This document shows, piece after piece, positions 1-8,243 of a DNA stretch of 35,854 nt. The notes below the pieces were generated by a model. The model was not told where the DNA came from. It did not search any database and was given only the letters and a program-made list of their open reading frames with translations. Position numbers and translations under genes: made by a program. Source of the DNA: Alteromonadaceae bacterium (lineage in GTDB: Bacteria; Pseudomonadota; Gammaproteobacteria; Enterobacterales; Alteromonadaceae); NCBI GenBank assembly GCA_002691625.1, contig NZIK01000026.1:1-35854 (forward strand), given 5' to 3'. Position 1 is the first letter of the stretch. Each line of letters opens with the position of its first letter.

Positions 1-1073
1 CCGCAGCCGGTATCGACTATTTTTATAGCGACTGTGCCGCTACCGGTTTGTCTGATATCGAGCATCACCAGGCCATTTTCGTCAATTGACTGAGCGGCGT
101 TCATCATCAGATTAGTGAGGGCCTGTTTTAAGCTGGCGGATTCACAATACCATTTTAGCTGGGCAGGCTCACAGGTTACCTTAAACTTCGGCCGTTTAAA
201 CTGGGTGCTGATAAGTTGTACCAGTTGATTTGCCGTGTCGTGTAAGTTCAGGTAACCCCAGGTATGCTGCGGCTCTTCGGCAAAAGAGCGTAATGTAGAG
301 ACAATGTCGCTGACCCGCTTAAGGCCATCCTTAGATTCCTGAATCAGCGGGCCCATATCTTCTTCGATCAGCTCTACATGGGTAGCATTAAAGAGATCTT
401 CCAGTGCCTCAATATGCTCAGGGGCATGACTGGCAACCAGCTTTTTGGTGGCCTGACAGGTTTCCAGCAAATTTTGTGCGTACTGTTCCAGCGTATTTAA
501 GTTGGCCGTAACAAAGCCCATAGGGTTATTAATTTCATGCGCAATGCCCGCGGCCAACTGACCGGTTGAGGCCATTTTTTCCGCCTGAATAAGCTGTGAC
601 TGGGCTCTGTCAAGTTTGCGGATCAGTTTGCGCTGGGCTTCGTGTTCTGTTTTTAATGCTTCGGCGAGCTGAACCTGAGTTTTAAAATAACTGGCCTGAG
701 CGGTGACATCCTGGATCAGAATACAGGCGTACAGTTCGCCCGTTTCGGTGTCCTTATGGGGGACAATTTCCATATTCTGTACCATCTGAGTTTCTTCACC
801 GGTGATTGGGCGACTGCTTTTGAAAGGAAAGATGTGCGGGCGCTGTTCCCAGTAGCTGAAACTGGGATGTTTAAGGACAAAAACCGATTTTATGCGTCGC
901 TTCAGAAATTTGATTTGCTCGGGAAAGACATCGGCTAATGGTTTGCCTAACGCATCCCCCCGAATCTCAACCGGCATGCGGTCGAGAAAAAAAGCATTCA
1001 GATAGACAATTTCATAACCTTCATTTACCAGACACATTCCGACTGGCAGTTTATCCAGTAACGGGTTATTCAT
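1..1073 (-). CDS. PAS-containing sensor histidine kinase, partial at its C-terminus
   Basis: This two-component kinase is read leftwards and cut by the window edge. Its N-terminal ~110 residues look like a PAS sensor (start MNNPLLDKLPVGMCLVNEGY). A short helical linker follows, then a dimerisation/phosphoacceptor box with His in AAGIAHEINNPMGFV. The ATPase N-box (LTNLMMNAAQSI) is present, and the visible part ends in the G1 box VDTGCG. The rest of the ATPase domain lies outside. No membrane segment is visible, so it is probably cytoplasmic. It starts 6 bases after the stop of the CheC-like gene and is clearly the third gene of that operon. The H-box resembles kinases with an EINNPxGF motif, often paired with receiver/CheC-type modules. 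The signal it senses is unknown. Confidence 0.9.
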   Translation of the reverse strand, partial: MNNPLLDKLPVGMCLVNEGYEIVYLNAFFLDRMPVEIRGDALGKPLADVFPEQIKFLKRRIKSVFVLKHPSFSYWEQRPHIFPFKSSRPITGEETQMVQNMEIVPHKDTETGELYACILIQDVTAQASYFKTQVQLAEALKTEHEAQRKLIRKLDRAQSQLIQAEKMASTGQLAAGIAHEINNPMGFVTANLNTLEQYAQNLLETCQATKKLVASHAPEHIEALEDLFNATHVELIEEDMGPLIQESKDGLKRVSDIVSTLRSFAEEPQHTWGYLNLHDTANQLVQLISTQFKRPKFKVTCEPAQLKWYCESASLKQALTNLMMNAAQSIDENGLVMLDIRQTGSGTVAIKIVDTGC

Positions 1074-1079
1074 AAAGGG

Positions 1080-1664
1080 TTAACCCAGTAACTCGTCGAT
1101 CGTCGATTTAAGCCGCGTCAATGAAACATCGTCCAGGCAAAACACCACGCGCATGGTGAACGATGAAATTTGAATGTCGAACTTTACTTCCATTACCAGA
1201 CTGTGTTGCCAGTCATATTGTGAAAAGTCACTTTTTTGCGGCGCAAATAACGTTGGCATCTGCAGGTTGGTGGCCAGTTCGAGTTGTTCAGACAATCCGG
1301 CCAGACAAGCGCCGGCAAGAATGTTAGACAGCTCCAGAATCGTTTCGTTGATATCGTTTTCTGATAGTGGTTGTTCATATTCGAGTAGTTCTGCGACTTC
1401 AGTAAGTCCCTGCTGGGTGAGAATCGACATCACCTCGCCGTGAATGTCGCCCATAAAAGACTGGCGGGTGTAATAGGCCTGTTGATTATGGCTGACTAAC
1501 TCATACAGCCCGGCCGGGGTAACTGCAGTGATTTTAGGGATCGAGATGCCGATTTTGGTTTCGATTAAATGGGCCAGACTGTTGGCAGCCTGACCCATAG
1601 AAATGTTCATCAGTTCTTGTAAGGCATCCCGCTGGTCTTCAGACAGGGCAATTGCATCGTTCAT
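1080..1664 (-). CDS. CheC/CheX-like receiver phosphatase
   Basis: This 194-residue protein is of the CheC/CheX/FliY phosphatase family, which dephosphorylates CheY-type receivers. Two copies of the active-site pattern (acidic/Ser-x3-E-x2-N-x22-P) can be seen. One begins at DALQELMN and reaches the Pro of GISIP. The second is around ETILELSN and ends at LQMP. In both, the spacing between Asn and Pro is exactly 22 residues. Two sites is the CheC arrangement. The gene overlaps the upstream receiver gene by four bases (ATGA), indicating translational coupling, and the kinase follows 6 bases downstream. No other chemotaxis gene is in view, so the likely partner is the adjacent receiver rather than a flagellar CheY. 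That pairing is inferred from context. Confidence 0.85.
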   Translation of the reverse strand: MNDAIALSEDQRDALQELMNISMGQAANSLAHLIETKIGISIPKITAVTPAGLYELVSHNQQAYYTRQSFMGDIHGEVMSILTQQGLTEVAELLEYEQPLSENDINETILELSNILAGACLAGLSEQLELATNLQMPTLFAPQKSDFSQYDWQHSLVMEVKFDIQISSFTMRVVFCLDDVSLTRLKSTIDELLG

Positions 1665-2026
1665 AGGTAACCCAACTCAAATAAGGTCATTGCTAATTCT
1701 TCTTTATCCAGTGGTTTGCGTAAAAACCGTTTAGCACCCAGCGACATCACTATACGCTGTTTCTCCGGCTGAAAATCGGCACTTATAACAATGACATCCG
1801 GTGATGAAGGTTGCTCAGAAAGGTATTCAAGCACGCCCACACCATCAATTTCGGGCATGGTTAAGTCAAGCAAAACGAGTTGAACGGCGTTACCTGACAG
1901 CGTTTCGATGGCCTCTTTCCCATTGGCGGCTTCCATGACTGTTGTGTCAAGCTCCGGTGGCAATGCTCTGATAGCGCTGCGTCTGGATAGCTTTGAATCA
2001 TCTGCCACCAACACTGTTAAACTCAT
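1661..2026 (-). CDS. CheY-like single-domain response regulator
   Basis: This 121-residue stand-alone receiver has no output domain. All canonical residues are present: acidic pair D9/D10 (VADDSK), phosphoacceptor D54 (LVLLDLTMPEIDG), switch Ser near 82 (VISAD) and K104 (LRKPL). It is the first gene of the operon, followed by a coupled CheC-like phosphatase and a PAS histidine kinase. The three probably form a closed phosphorylation/dephosphorylation circuit. A GGAG-type ribosome-binding site lies about 7 bases before the ATG. With no output domain, the protein must act by protein contact; its target cannot be deduced here. Confidence 0.92.
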   Translation of the reverse strand: MSLTVLVADDSKLSRRSAIRALPPELDTTVMEAANGKEAIETLSGNAVQLVLLDLTMPEIDGVGVLEYLSEQPSSPDVIVISADFQPEKQRIVMSLGAKRFLRKPLDKEELAMTLFELGYL

Positions 2027-2263
2027 AAAGGACTCCGACTTCCGGTTTCATATAAGTATTTGCCATTTTTACAATCCTGCAAGTCTGATGCGGTCATTTC
2101 TACCTTGCTTAGCGTGCCGCTAACGAATATGAAAATGGTGACAAATGTGACTATTGGTTATTTTATGAGGTGATTTGGTGTTATGTTTATTTAATCTTAT
2201 ACCTAAGTATTCAGGGTGATAAGTAACGACGGGGAGCGATGAACGCAGATGTAAGCGTGCGAA

Positions 2264-2285
2264 CCGGCTCACCAGGCGGAGCCGG
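2264..2285 (-). terminator. Possible hairpin terminator of the phytase operon
   Basis: A perfect 7-bp inverted repeat (CCGGCTC / GAGCCGG) with an 8-base loop sits 11 bases beyond the phytase stop. No T-run follows on the minus strand, so if it terminates it is weak or Rho-assisted. The surrounding 2027-2296 gap contains no other feature I can support. Confidence 0.35.
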
Positions 2286-2296
2286 ATCAAGGATGG

Positions 2297-4186
2297 TTAG
2301 CGATTCTGGCGAATAAACTCAGCCAGCTTAGTGCCGCTAATCAGTTTAAAGTTTTGCGGGGCGGTTGGCATCACATTGCGGCCATCCTGAACCACCATGA
2401 GTCCGTCAGGAAACTGCGGCCCAAGTGCTGTTGAGGTGACTTCAAGGCCGTCGGTTTCTGAAACGCCATCAATCTGTCTGGCACCGTTGATGCCGATCCG
2501 GAACGTTCCCAGCAAACGATTACCATCATCAAGCGCATACACTGCAAATCGGCTATTGCCCTGACTGGAGACTACCAGGTAGCGTTTATCTTCCAGCGTG
2601 TAAATGCCCATGCCTTCAATATCGGCTTCAACTTCCTCACCTACAGAGGCAATCAGATTCGGCGCGCTGAGTGGCTGTGACAGTGCCTTTTGCCAGATGC
2701 CTGCGGCTTCCTCACCCATGTAGAGTATTTCTCTGGCATCATCCACCACGCATCCCTCGGGTTGACTGGGCAGGTTAAACTCACCGACGAGTTCTGCCGA
2801 GGGGCCGTCCCCGGTAAAGGTGAAGGCATATTGCTGATAGCGGCCGTCGGTGTCGTTAATAAACGTATGCAACTGACCATCGATAACCCCACTACATAAG
2901 CCGTAAACATCAGACAATGTAGTGGGGAGTTCGCCGGCGTGGGTCACCTTACCGGTAGCGGAGATGTAATATACCGATAACGTCTGTGATGAACGGTTAC
3001 TGGCTACGGCAATATCCTGCTTACCGGCTGGTGTGTCAATCTGATAACGCACGTCCACATTATTGACCCGGCCGACAGGCAATGATTGCAACTGCTCACC
3101 CTTTAATGAATACACATTGAGTCCGTATTTTTTATCGGTACCCAACACCAGGCTGGCGGCAGGATTGAGCCGGTTTACCCAGATAGCCGGATCATCAGCG
3201 GCATCGCCATAACGGTTGACCGGTGCGGTTTGCACGTCGGCGCTCAGGGTATATACCTTCCTGGTAGCCTTGCTGGCAGGCGCGGTATCGTTAAGGGTAG
3301 CGGCGAGTAATTCGCCGCTGGCTTCATCAATAGCGCCAAGATAAAGGGTGTCGCCGGCCACGGCGGCACTGACAGACTTAAGTTCACGCGCTGTAGCCAA
3401 AGGCCATTGGCGGTTGCGCTGACCGCGCTCATAAATGAACGGTTGGTCGGTAGCCACCACAAAATAGCGGCCATCGGCCAGGGCGGCTACCGATTCCAGT
3501 TCAGGGCCGGTAGAGAAGTAATCCAGGTTGCGGGCATTTTCGCCTTCAGCGTTGCCACTATAGTGCCAGATACCGGTGCCTTCTTCGGCAATTAGCAGCG
3601 AGTTGTTCTCATCAGCAACCGCACACGACGACAGATCAGGCCCCACCATCATTTGTCTGATTGGCGTAAGCTGCCAGTTTTCCCCGGTGTTCAGCAGGTA
3701 GTGAGACATCAATCCACGGGCATCGGAGCTGAACAGGTGCAGCGTATCGTCCTGACGACTCAGGCAAAGGGTTTCACGGTCGGCAATTGCAGAGGGCAGC
3801 GAAGTCTGTAAGAGAAACTCCCCGGTTGCAGTATCGAGCGTCACCAGGTGCAGGGCTGAAGTATTCTGATCGATGGCGGCAATGGCAATTGTGTTGTCTG
3901 AGCCGGGCAGCAGACGCCAGTCTGCCTGAGCGATGTGATCGGTAAACCCACTGATCTGCTGACCTTCAGGCGACGCCCAGATAAGCCCCTCTGCTTCACT
4001 GGTGATCAGGTAACCTTTGAGTGTGTTGATGACCACAGGTTTGAGGCTCTCGCCAGCCACCGGGAGTGCGCGCAGCGTGAGTGTTGAGGCGGGTTCAGTT
4101 GGCTGAGTACCGGCTGGATCACTGGCGCTACAGGCCCCCAGGGCGAGGCTGGCGAGCAGCCCCAGCGTAAATTTAAGCGGTTTCAT
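2297..4186 (-). CDS. Dual-domain beta-propeller phytase lipoprotein (3-phytase)
   Basis: It hydrolyses phytate (inositol hexakisphosphate) to release phosphate. The 629 residues begin with a lipoprotein signal (LALGAC; Cys at about 19), so it should be membrane-anchored. Residues ~35-305 form a divergent propeller-like domain and residues ~310-629 the typical Ca-dependent beta-propeller phytase domain. Hallmarks in order are DDPAIWVN, GTDKKYGLNVY, NNVDVRY, INDTDGRYQQY, GEEAAGIW, DIEGMGIY, DGLEVT and FPDGLMVVQDGRN. A divergent first domain plus a canonical second one is a known dual-domain layout. The ATG overlaps the phosphatase stop (ATGA), with GGGAG upstream. It is the last gene of a receptor-phosphatase-phytase set. 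The family call is firm; lipid anchoring is inferred from the lipobox. Confidence 0.93.
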   Translation of the reverse strand: MKPLKFTLGLLASLALGACSASDPAGTQPTEPASTLTLRALPVAGESLKPVVINTLKGYLITSEAEGLIWASPEGQQISGFTDHIAQADWRLLPGSDNTIAIAAIDQNTSALHLVTLDTATGEFLLQTSLPSAIADRETLCLSRQDDTLHLFSSDARGLMSHYLLNTGENWQLTPIRQMMVGPDLSSCAVADENNSLLIAEEGTGIWHYSGNAEGENARNLDYFSTGPELESVAALADGRYFVVATDQPFIYERGQRNRQWPLATARELKSVSAAVAGDTLYLGAIDEASGELLAATLNDTAPASKATRKVYTLSADVQTAPVNRYGDAADDPAIWVNRLNPAASLVLGTDKKYGLNVYSLKGEQLQSLPVGRVNNVDVRYQIDTPAGKQDIAVASNRSSQTLSVYYISATGKVTHAGELPTTLSDVYGLCSGVIDGQLHTFINDTDGRYQQYAFTFTGDGPSAELVGEFNLPSQPEGCVVDDAREILYMGEEAAGIWQKALSQPLSAPNLIASVGEEVEADIEGMGIYTLEDKRYLVVSSQGNSRFAVYALDDGNRLLGTFRIGINGARQIDGVSETDGLEVTSTALGPQFPDGLMVVQDGRNVMPTAPQNFKLISGTKLAEFIRQNR

Positions 4187-5184
4187 TGGCCCGACTCCCT
4201 GCTTTTATCCCGTGTATACTGGTAGATGACTTCGCCCTTATCATCAATGAATTCAAGGGTGAACTGTTGTTGATTAACCCGCACCACAGCAAAACCGGCG
4301 GATGATTTAGCAAACGCGGTAAACTTGCGTTGTGCTACCGGGCGGATCTCAGATCCGCCGCCGGAAACAAAGTGTTCCACACTGCTGCCGGCAGGTTTGT
4401 TATGTTGCAGGTCATGTTCGTGACCAGCGATATAGGCATCTACCTCATACTGTGCCAGGAGTGGTTCTATTACGCCGCGCACAGCGCGGGTTTTACCATA
4501 CCGTTTGCCACTGGAATAAAGTGGGTGATGACCAATCACAATGGTCCAGTCGGCGTTTTTATGGCGCTTCAGTGTTTGCTCAAACCACGTCAGCTGAGCC
4601 TGGCTATCCTGACGCAGGGTTTCCTGATATTTAGCGTCGTGCTGGTAATCCGGATTCAGCGGGCTGGTATCTAAAAAAACCAGATGCACCAAACCGCCTT
4701 CCTCCAGCGGAATGAGCTTATCAAAGTACTGCGCCGGCATGTTCCAGCGGCGACTGACAGCAGAGTAATCGATTTGCGCCTGCCAGTTGCCGCGGTAGTC
4801 GTGATTGCCTAACACCACGTACCAGTCGATGAACAGGTGCGGGCCATGATAAATATTCTCATAGGAGGTTTGCCAGTAGGGATCATTGACCGATGCAATA
4901 CCGTTGTCGTAGAAATTATCGCCGGTAGAGATAATCATGTCGGCATCAAACTGATAAGACGCAATGTCCATCCATTTGGCAACGTTGCGCTGAGCAAAGT
5001 GACCATTGCGGCCCCAGTCGCCGACCACCAGAAACGTATAGTCATCATCGGTTTTGGTGAATGAAGACGGGATCTGATTGGTCTGGTAATAGTGCTCACC
5101 AAAAACGTCCTGCTGAGCTGACTGAGCCTGGATCAGTGGTGCGCAAAGCAAAGTGGTGAGCGTGAGTAATTGTATGAGTTTCAT
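4183..5184 (-). CDS. Secreted purple acid phosphatase-like metallophosphoesterase
   Basis: This 333-residue exported phosphomonoesterase resembles tartrate-resistant (type 5) acid phosphatases. A signal peptide ends near AQS (residues 20-22). The dinuclear-metal motifs are all present: GDWG (D56), GDNFY (D89 and the Tyr at 92 that gives purple acid phosphatases their colour), GNHD (N127, H128), GHHP (H219) and GHEH (H255, H257). The gene lies 52 bases after the TonB receptor stop and overlaps the phytase start by four bases. AAGG lies about 6 bases before the ATG. In this setting it probably removes phosphate from partially dephosphorylated inositol phosphates or other phosphomonoesters in the periplasm or outside the cell. 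Substrate preference cannot be read from the sequence. Confidence 0.9.
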   Translation of the reverse strand: MKLIQLLTLTTLLCAPLIQAQSAQQDVFGEHYYQTNQIPSSFTKTDDDYTFLVVGDWGRNGHFAQRNVAKWMDIASYQFDADMIISTGDNFYDNGIASVNDPYWQTSYENIYHGPHLFIDWYVVLGNHDYRGNWQAQIDYSAVSRRWNMPAQYFDKLIPLEEGGLVHLVFLDTSPLNPDYQHDAKYQETLRQDSQAQLTWFEQTLKRHKNADWTIVIGHHPLYSSGKRYGKTRAVRGVIEPLLAQYEVDAYIAGHEHDLQHNKPAGSSVEHFVSGGGSEIRPVAQRKFTAFAKSSAGFAVVRVNQQQFTLEFIDDKGEVIYQYTRDKSRESGQ

Positions 5185-5201
5185 TGAAAACCTTAAGATT
5201 C

Positions 5202-5221
5202 AGGCGGACAACAGCCCGCCT
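5202..5221 (-). other. Intercistronic hairpin between receptor and phosphatase genes
   Basis: A 6-bp inverted repeat AGGCGG / CCGCCT with an 8-base loop fills most of the 52-base gap. There is no strong T-run on the minus strand. It may attenuate or stabilise the polycistronic message so that downstream enzymes are made at a different level from the receptor. This is inference. Confidence 0.3.
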
Positions 5222-5236
5222 AATTACCGATAGAGC

Positions 5237-7930
5237 TTATAGCTGCCAGTTAAAACCAATTTCGAAGGTACGGCCGTACTCTTCGTACTGGGCATTCTGA
5301 CTGCGACGGTCGAAGTAGTGATAGTAAGGCTCATCATTAATATTGATGGCGTTAAAGTACACCGTCAGATCCTGGTTGATATAGTATTTACCCAAAAAAT
5401 CGAACTGCTGATGGGCATCTTCCATGCGCAGCATGTCACCGTCGATTTCTTCCAGGTTTTTGCTCTTGTAGGTCATTGCCAAACGCAGACTCCAGTCGTT
5501 GTCTTCGTATCCTACGGTCAGGTTACCAACGGTATCAGACTGATTAGGCAGGCTGGTTTTGTACGCTTCTCCGTCCAGCAGCGTGGTGGCATCAGAGGAT
5601 GAAAAAGTACCGTTAGCAGAGAGTAATAAACCGTTATCAAAGGCTTTAACCCACGACAGTTCCAAACCAGTGAGATCGGCCGTTTCACCATTACGCGGCT
5701 GAATGACTTCATCAAAGCCTTCCCAGCCTTCCATACCTGCTACATCGGCAAAAATCACGAAGTTATCGATTTGCTTGTAGAACAAACCGGCAGACAGCAC
5801 GCCAATCTGGCCAGGGTAATATTCAATCGACAGATCGAAGTTGTCTGACTCGTAAGGCAGTAATTGAGGGTTACCCACTTCGGCTTCACGTTCGGTAACA
5901 AAGGCGCCATCGTCTTCTTCGGTTTTGCTTTCAATAATCTGGAAAGCGGCTGATTCTTCAAAGCCCGGGCGGGAAATGGTTTGCGTGTAAGCACCACGAA
6001 CGATCAGTTGTTCAGAGATGCTGTATTTAACGTTAATGCTGGGCAGGAAGTGATCATAGCTACGCGCTGACTGCCATGGCGTGTTAACCACTTCTTCCAC
6101 GTCAAGTTGTTCATCTTCAATCAACTCAACACGCATACCGGCGGTATCAAAGTCGGTTTTTTCATAACGAACACCGGCCACAATATGTACATCGTTGATA
6201 TCAAAGGTACCCATGAAATAGGCTGCGAAGATATCTTCGTTGGTTTCGTAGGATGCACCATTTGACTCCAGTTCAGAGTCCAGCTCTGACAGCTCCAGCG
6301 AACCACGGTTCTGATTGAAGTAGCTGCGCATCTCACCGCGGTTCAGGCCCGGGCCAAAATCACCCAGCCCCCAGTCTACGTCACTGGCAGCAAATTGCGT
6401 CGGATCCATATCATCGAAGTCGCCGTCGTAAATGTAGATGTTACTGTCGACAGTTTTAGTGCGGGTACGGTATTTTACACCGGCTTTAATTTCGCTGAGA
6501 TAAGGGTCTTCGGCAAAGGTTTTGCTCAGGTTGGCTTTAATACTGTTTTCTGTATCCTTCGCGTAGTTATCCTCAAAGCTGATTTCGTCGATCTCGTAGT
6601 TATTGAAGTCATTCACCGAATCGGCGTAGCTAATGCTGGGGATCACGCGCTGCATATCACCCTCGATGCTGTCATCTTCGGTGATAAAGGTATAGTAAAG
6701 TGCATCCGGCTCATCTTCATCAGACTTGGCGTAACCCAACTGATAGTCGAAAGTCCACTCGCCACGCACGTGCTCACCGCCGGCAGCGATGGTCAGGATA
6801 GACTGTTGTTCATAACGATCTTTAGACTCACGCTCCACTTCAGAGTCTTCACCGTCAAACACAAAGGTATTACGCTGACGATACTCTTCATCAGAGAATT
6901 CGCTGTACAGGGTGCGCAGGAAGTAAGCGTTGTTAAAGTCAGGGCGGTAGTCAAGGTTAACCGCAGCCCCTAAGCGTTCACGGCTAATGGTGTAATGACG
7001 TTGTTCAATTTCGTCATCCGCGTTGGACTCAATATTGTCTGAACCAAAGTCTCGTTTGAAATAAGATAAGGCAGCCGCCACACCAAAAGTATCGTTCCAT
7101 AAATTGGTGTAGGTACCGGAAAGTTTGGGGCTCATTTCATCGCGTAACTCGTTTTGGCTTAGCTGACCCGATAAACTGGCGGTCTGGCCTTTGCGGTCGA
7201 AAGCGCTTACCGATTTAACTTCTACCGAACCACCAATCGCGTCGCCGTCCATATCTGCAGTAACAGACTTGGAAACTTCCAGCGTCTGGATTAGTTCAGA
7301 GGGGATCACATCCAGAGCAACTGAGCGAACACCGCCCTCCGGAGACGGGACGTTAAGGCCGTTGATGGTAACGTTATTGAGGTTAGGATCGATACCACGG
7401 ATCCCTACAAAGCGGCCTTCACCCTGATCGCGTTCGATAGACAAACCCGGCAGGCGTTGCAATGATTCGGCAGCGTTTTGGTCCGGGAACTGACCAATGG
7501 CATCGGCTGAAACGATAGATTTAATATTGTCAGCCATACGCTGCTGATTGATGGCGCTGGCCTGACCGCCACGCTGACCACGGACCATCACTTCTTCCAG
7601 CGCTTCGTTTGCCGCTTCAAGGGTAATAAGCGGCGTAATATTTTCACCCTCGGTAAGGGTGATCCCGCGACTAACCGGATCGGCACCAAGGTAAGTAACA
7701 ACCAGCGTGTAGTTACCGGCAGGCAGATTAGTGAAACGAAAAGTCCCATCGCGGCCAGAAAAGGTTTTTTTACCTAATTCAGTAATTTCAATTTTTGCGC
7801 CGGCAAAAACCCGGCTTTGATCTTTATTGGTTAACTGACCAATCAGCCCCGCATTATCTGCTGCGACCGAAGCAAATGAGCAACAAACGGTACTGACAGC
7901 CAACGCCAGGCTGGAAATACGATTTTTCAT
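5237..7930 (-). CDS. TonB-dependent outer-membrane receptor, probably for phytate or a related organophosphate
   Basis: This 897-residue outer-membrane receptor is of the 'TonB-Xanth-Caul' type. The layout is a signal peptide (to about residue 24), a carboxypeptidase-regulatory-like domain (~27-105), a TonB-box-like LEEVMVRG (~111-118), a plug (~130-240 with RGIDPNLNNVTINGL and GDAIGGSVEV), then a ~650-residue barrel. The frame stays open upstream to 8089, but the ATG at 7930 is preferred because it begins a clean signal peptide and has AAGAGAA about 8 bases upstream. The C-terminus is NWQL rather than the usual aromatic residue. The next two genes are a phosphatase and a phytase on the same strand, and a PhoB-box-like site lies 54-71 bases upstream of the start. 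The ligand is inferred only from this context. Confidence 0.93.
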   Translation of the reverse strand: MKNRISSLALAVSTVCCSFASVAADNAGLIGQLTNKDQSRVFAGAKIEITELGKKTFSGRDGTFRFTNLPAGNYTLVVTYLGADPVSRGITLTEGENITPLITLEAANEALEEVMVRGQRGGQASAINQQRMADNIKSIVSADAIGQFPDQNAAESLQRLPGLSIERDQGEGRFVGIRGIDPNLNNVTINGLNVPSPEGGVRSVALDVIPSELIQTLEVSKSVTADMDGDAIGGSVEVKSVSAFDRKGQTASLSGQLSQNELRDEMSPKLSGTYTNLWNDTFGVAAALSYFKRDFGSDNIESNADDEIEQRHYTISRERLGAAVNLDYRPDFNNAYFLRTLYSEFSDEEYRQRNTFVFDGEDSEVERESKDRYEQQSILTIAAGGEHVRGEWTFDYQLGYAKSDEDEPDALYYTFITEDDSIEGDMQRVIPSISYADSVNDFNNYEIDEISFEDNYAKDTENSIKANLSKTFAEDPYLSEIKAGVKYRTRTKTVDSNIYIYDGDFDDMDPTQFAASDVDWGLGDFGPGLNRGEMRSYFNQNRGSLELSELDSELESNGASYETNEDIFAAYFMGTFDINDVHIVAGVRYEKTDFDTAGMRVELIEDEQLDVEEVVNTPWQSARSYDHFLPSINVKYSISEQLIVRGAYTQTISRPGFEESAAFQIIESKTEEDDGAFVTEREAEVGNPQLLPYESDNFDLSIEYYPGQIGVLSAGLFYKQIDNFVIFADVAGMEGWEGFDEVIQPRNGETADLTGLELSWVKAFDNGLLLSANGTFSSSDATTLLDGEAYKTSLPNQSDTVGNLTVGYEDNDWSLRLAMTYKSKNLEEIDGDMLRMEDAHQQFDFLGKYYINQDLTVYFNAININDEPYYHYFDRRSQNAQYEEYGRTFEIGFNWQL

Positions 7931-7983
7931 GAGTGTTCTCTTAAGTTGTGTGTATGTGTTGGCGGCTACGGTAGAAAGCAAAA

Positions 7984-8001
7984 ATGACAAATCGATGACG
8001 G
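7984..8001 (-). promoter_or_regulatory. Candidate PhoB (Pho) box for the receptor-phosphatase-phytase operon
   Basis: Read on the minus strand, the site is CCGTCAT-CGAT-TTGTCAT: two 7-base direct repeats at the exact 11-base period of the Pho box. Twelve of 14 half-site positions match CTGTCAT. It ends 53 bases before the receptor ATG. About 10 bases beyond it lies TACCGT, a poor -10 (3 of 6), compatible with an activator-dependent promoter. Binding is not shown. Confidence 0.6.
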
Positions 8002-8243
8002 TGAATGGCACAGTTGCCTGAAAAATAGCCGGAATCGGCCTGAAAAGCGTTATTTTTAAACTCGATGAGCCCAAATGACCCCCGTGCAAACCGTTGTTTA
8101 ATATTGAAAAAAAGTATTTTAAGCCGGCTGAAAAGGGAAAAGCATCATACCAGTGTCATATTGCTGAGCCAGAATGACCCCTAAGATTACCGGCGACTCA
8201 ATTAACAATAGGCGCAGGTAAAATTGTTTTGCATGCGGAAAAA

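Noticed and set aside
6395..6973. A 192-codon open frame antisense to the TonB receptor gene.
   Set aside because: Shadow of the receptor reading frame; no domain, no ribosome-binding site.
8153..8170. A TGTCATA-containing plus-strand segment resembling half of a Pho box.
   Set aside because: The second half-site matches at only 4 of 7 positions and no phosphate gene follows; the minus-strand site at 7984-8001 is far better.
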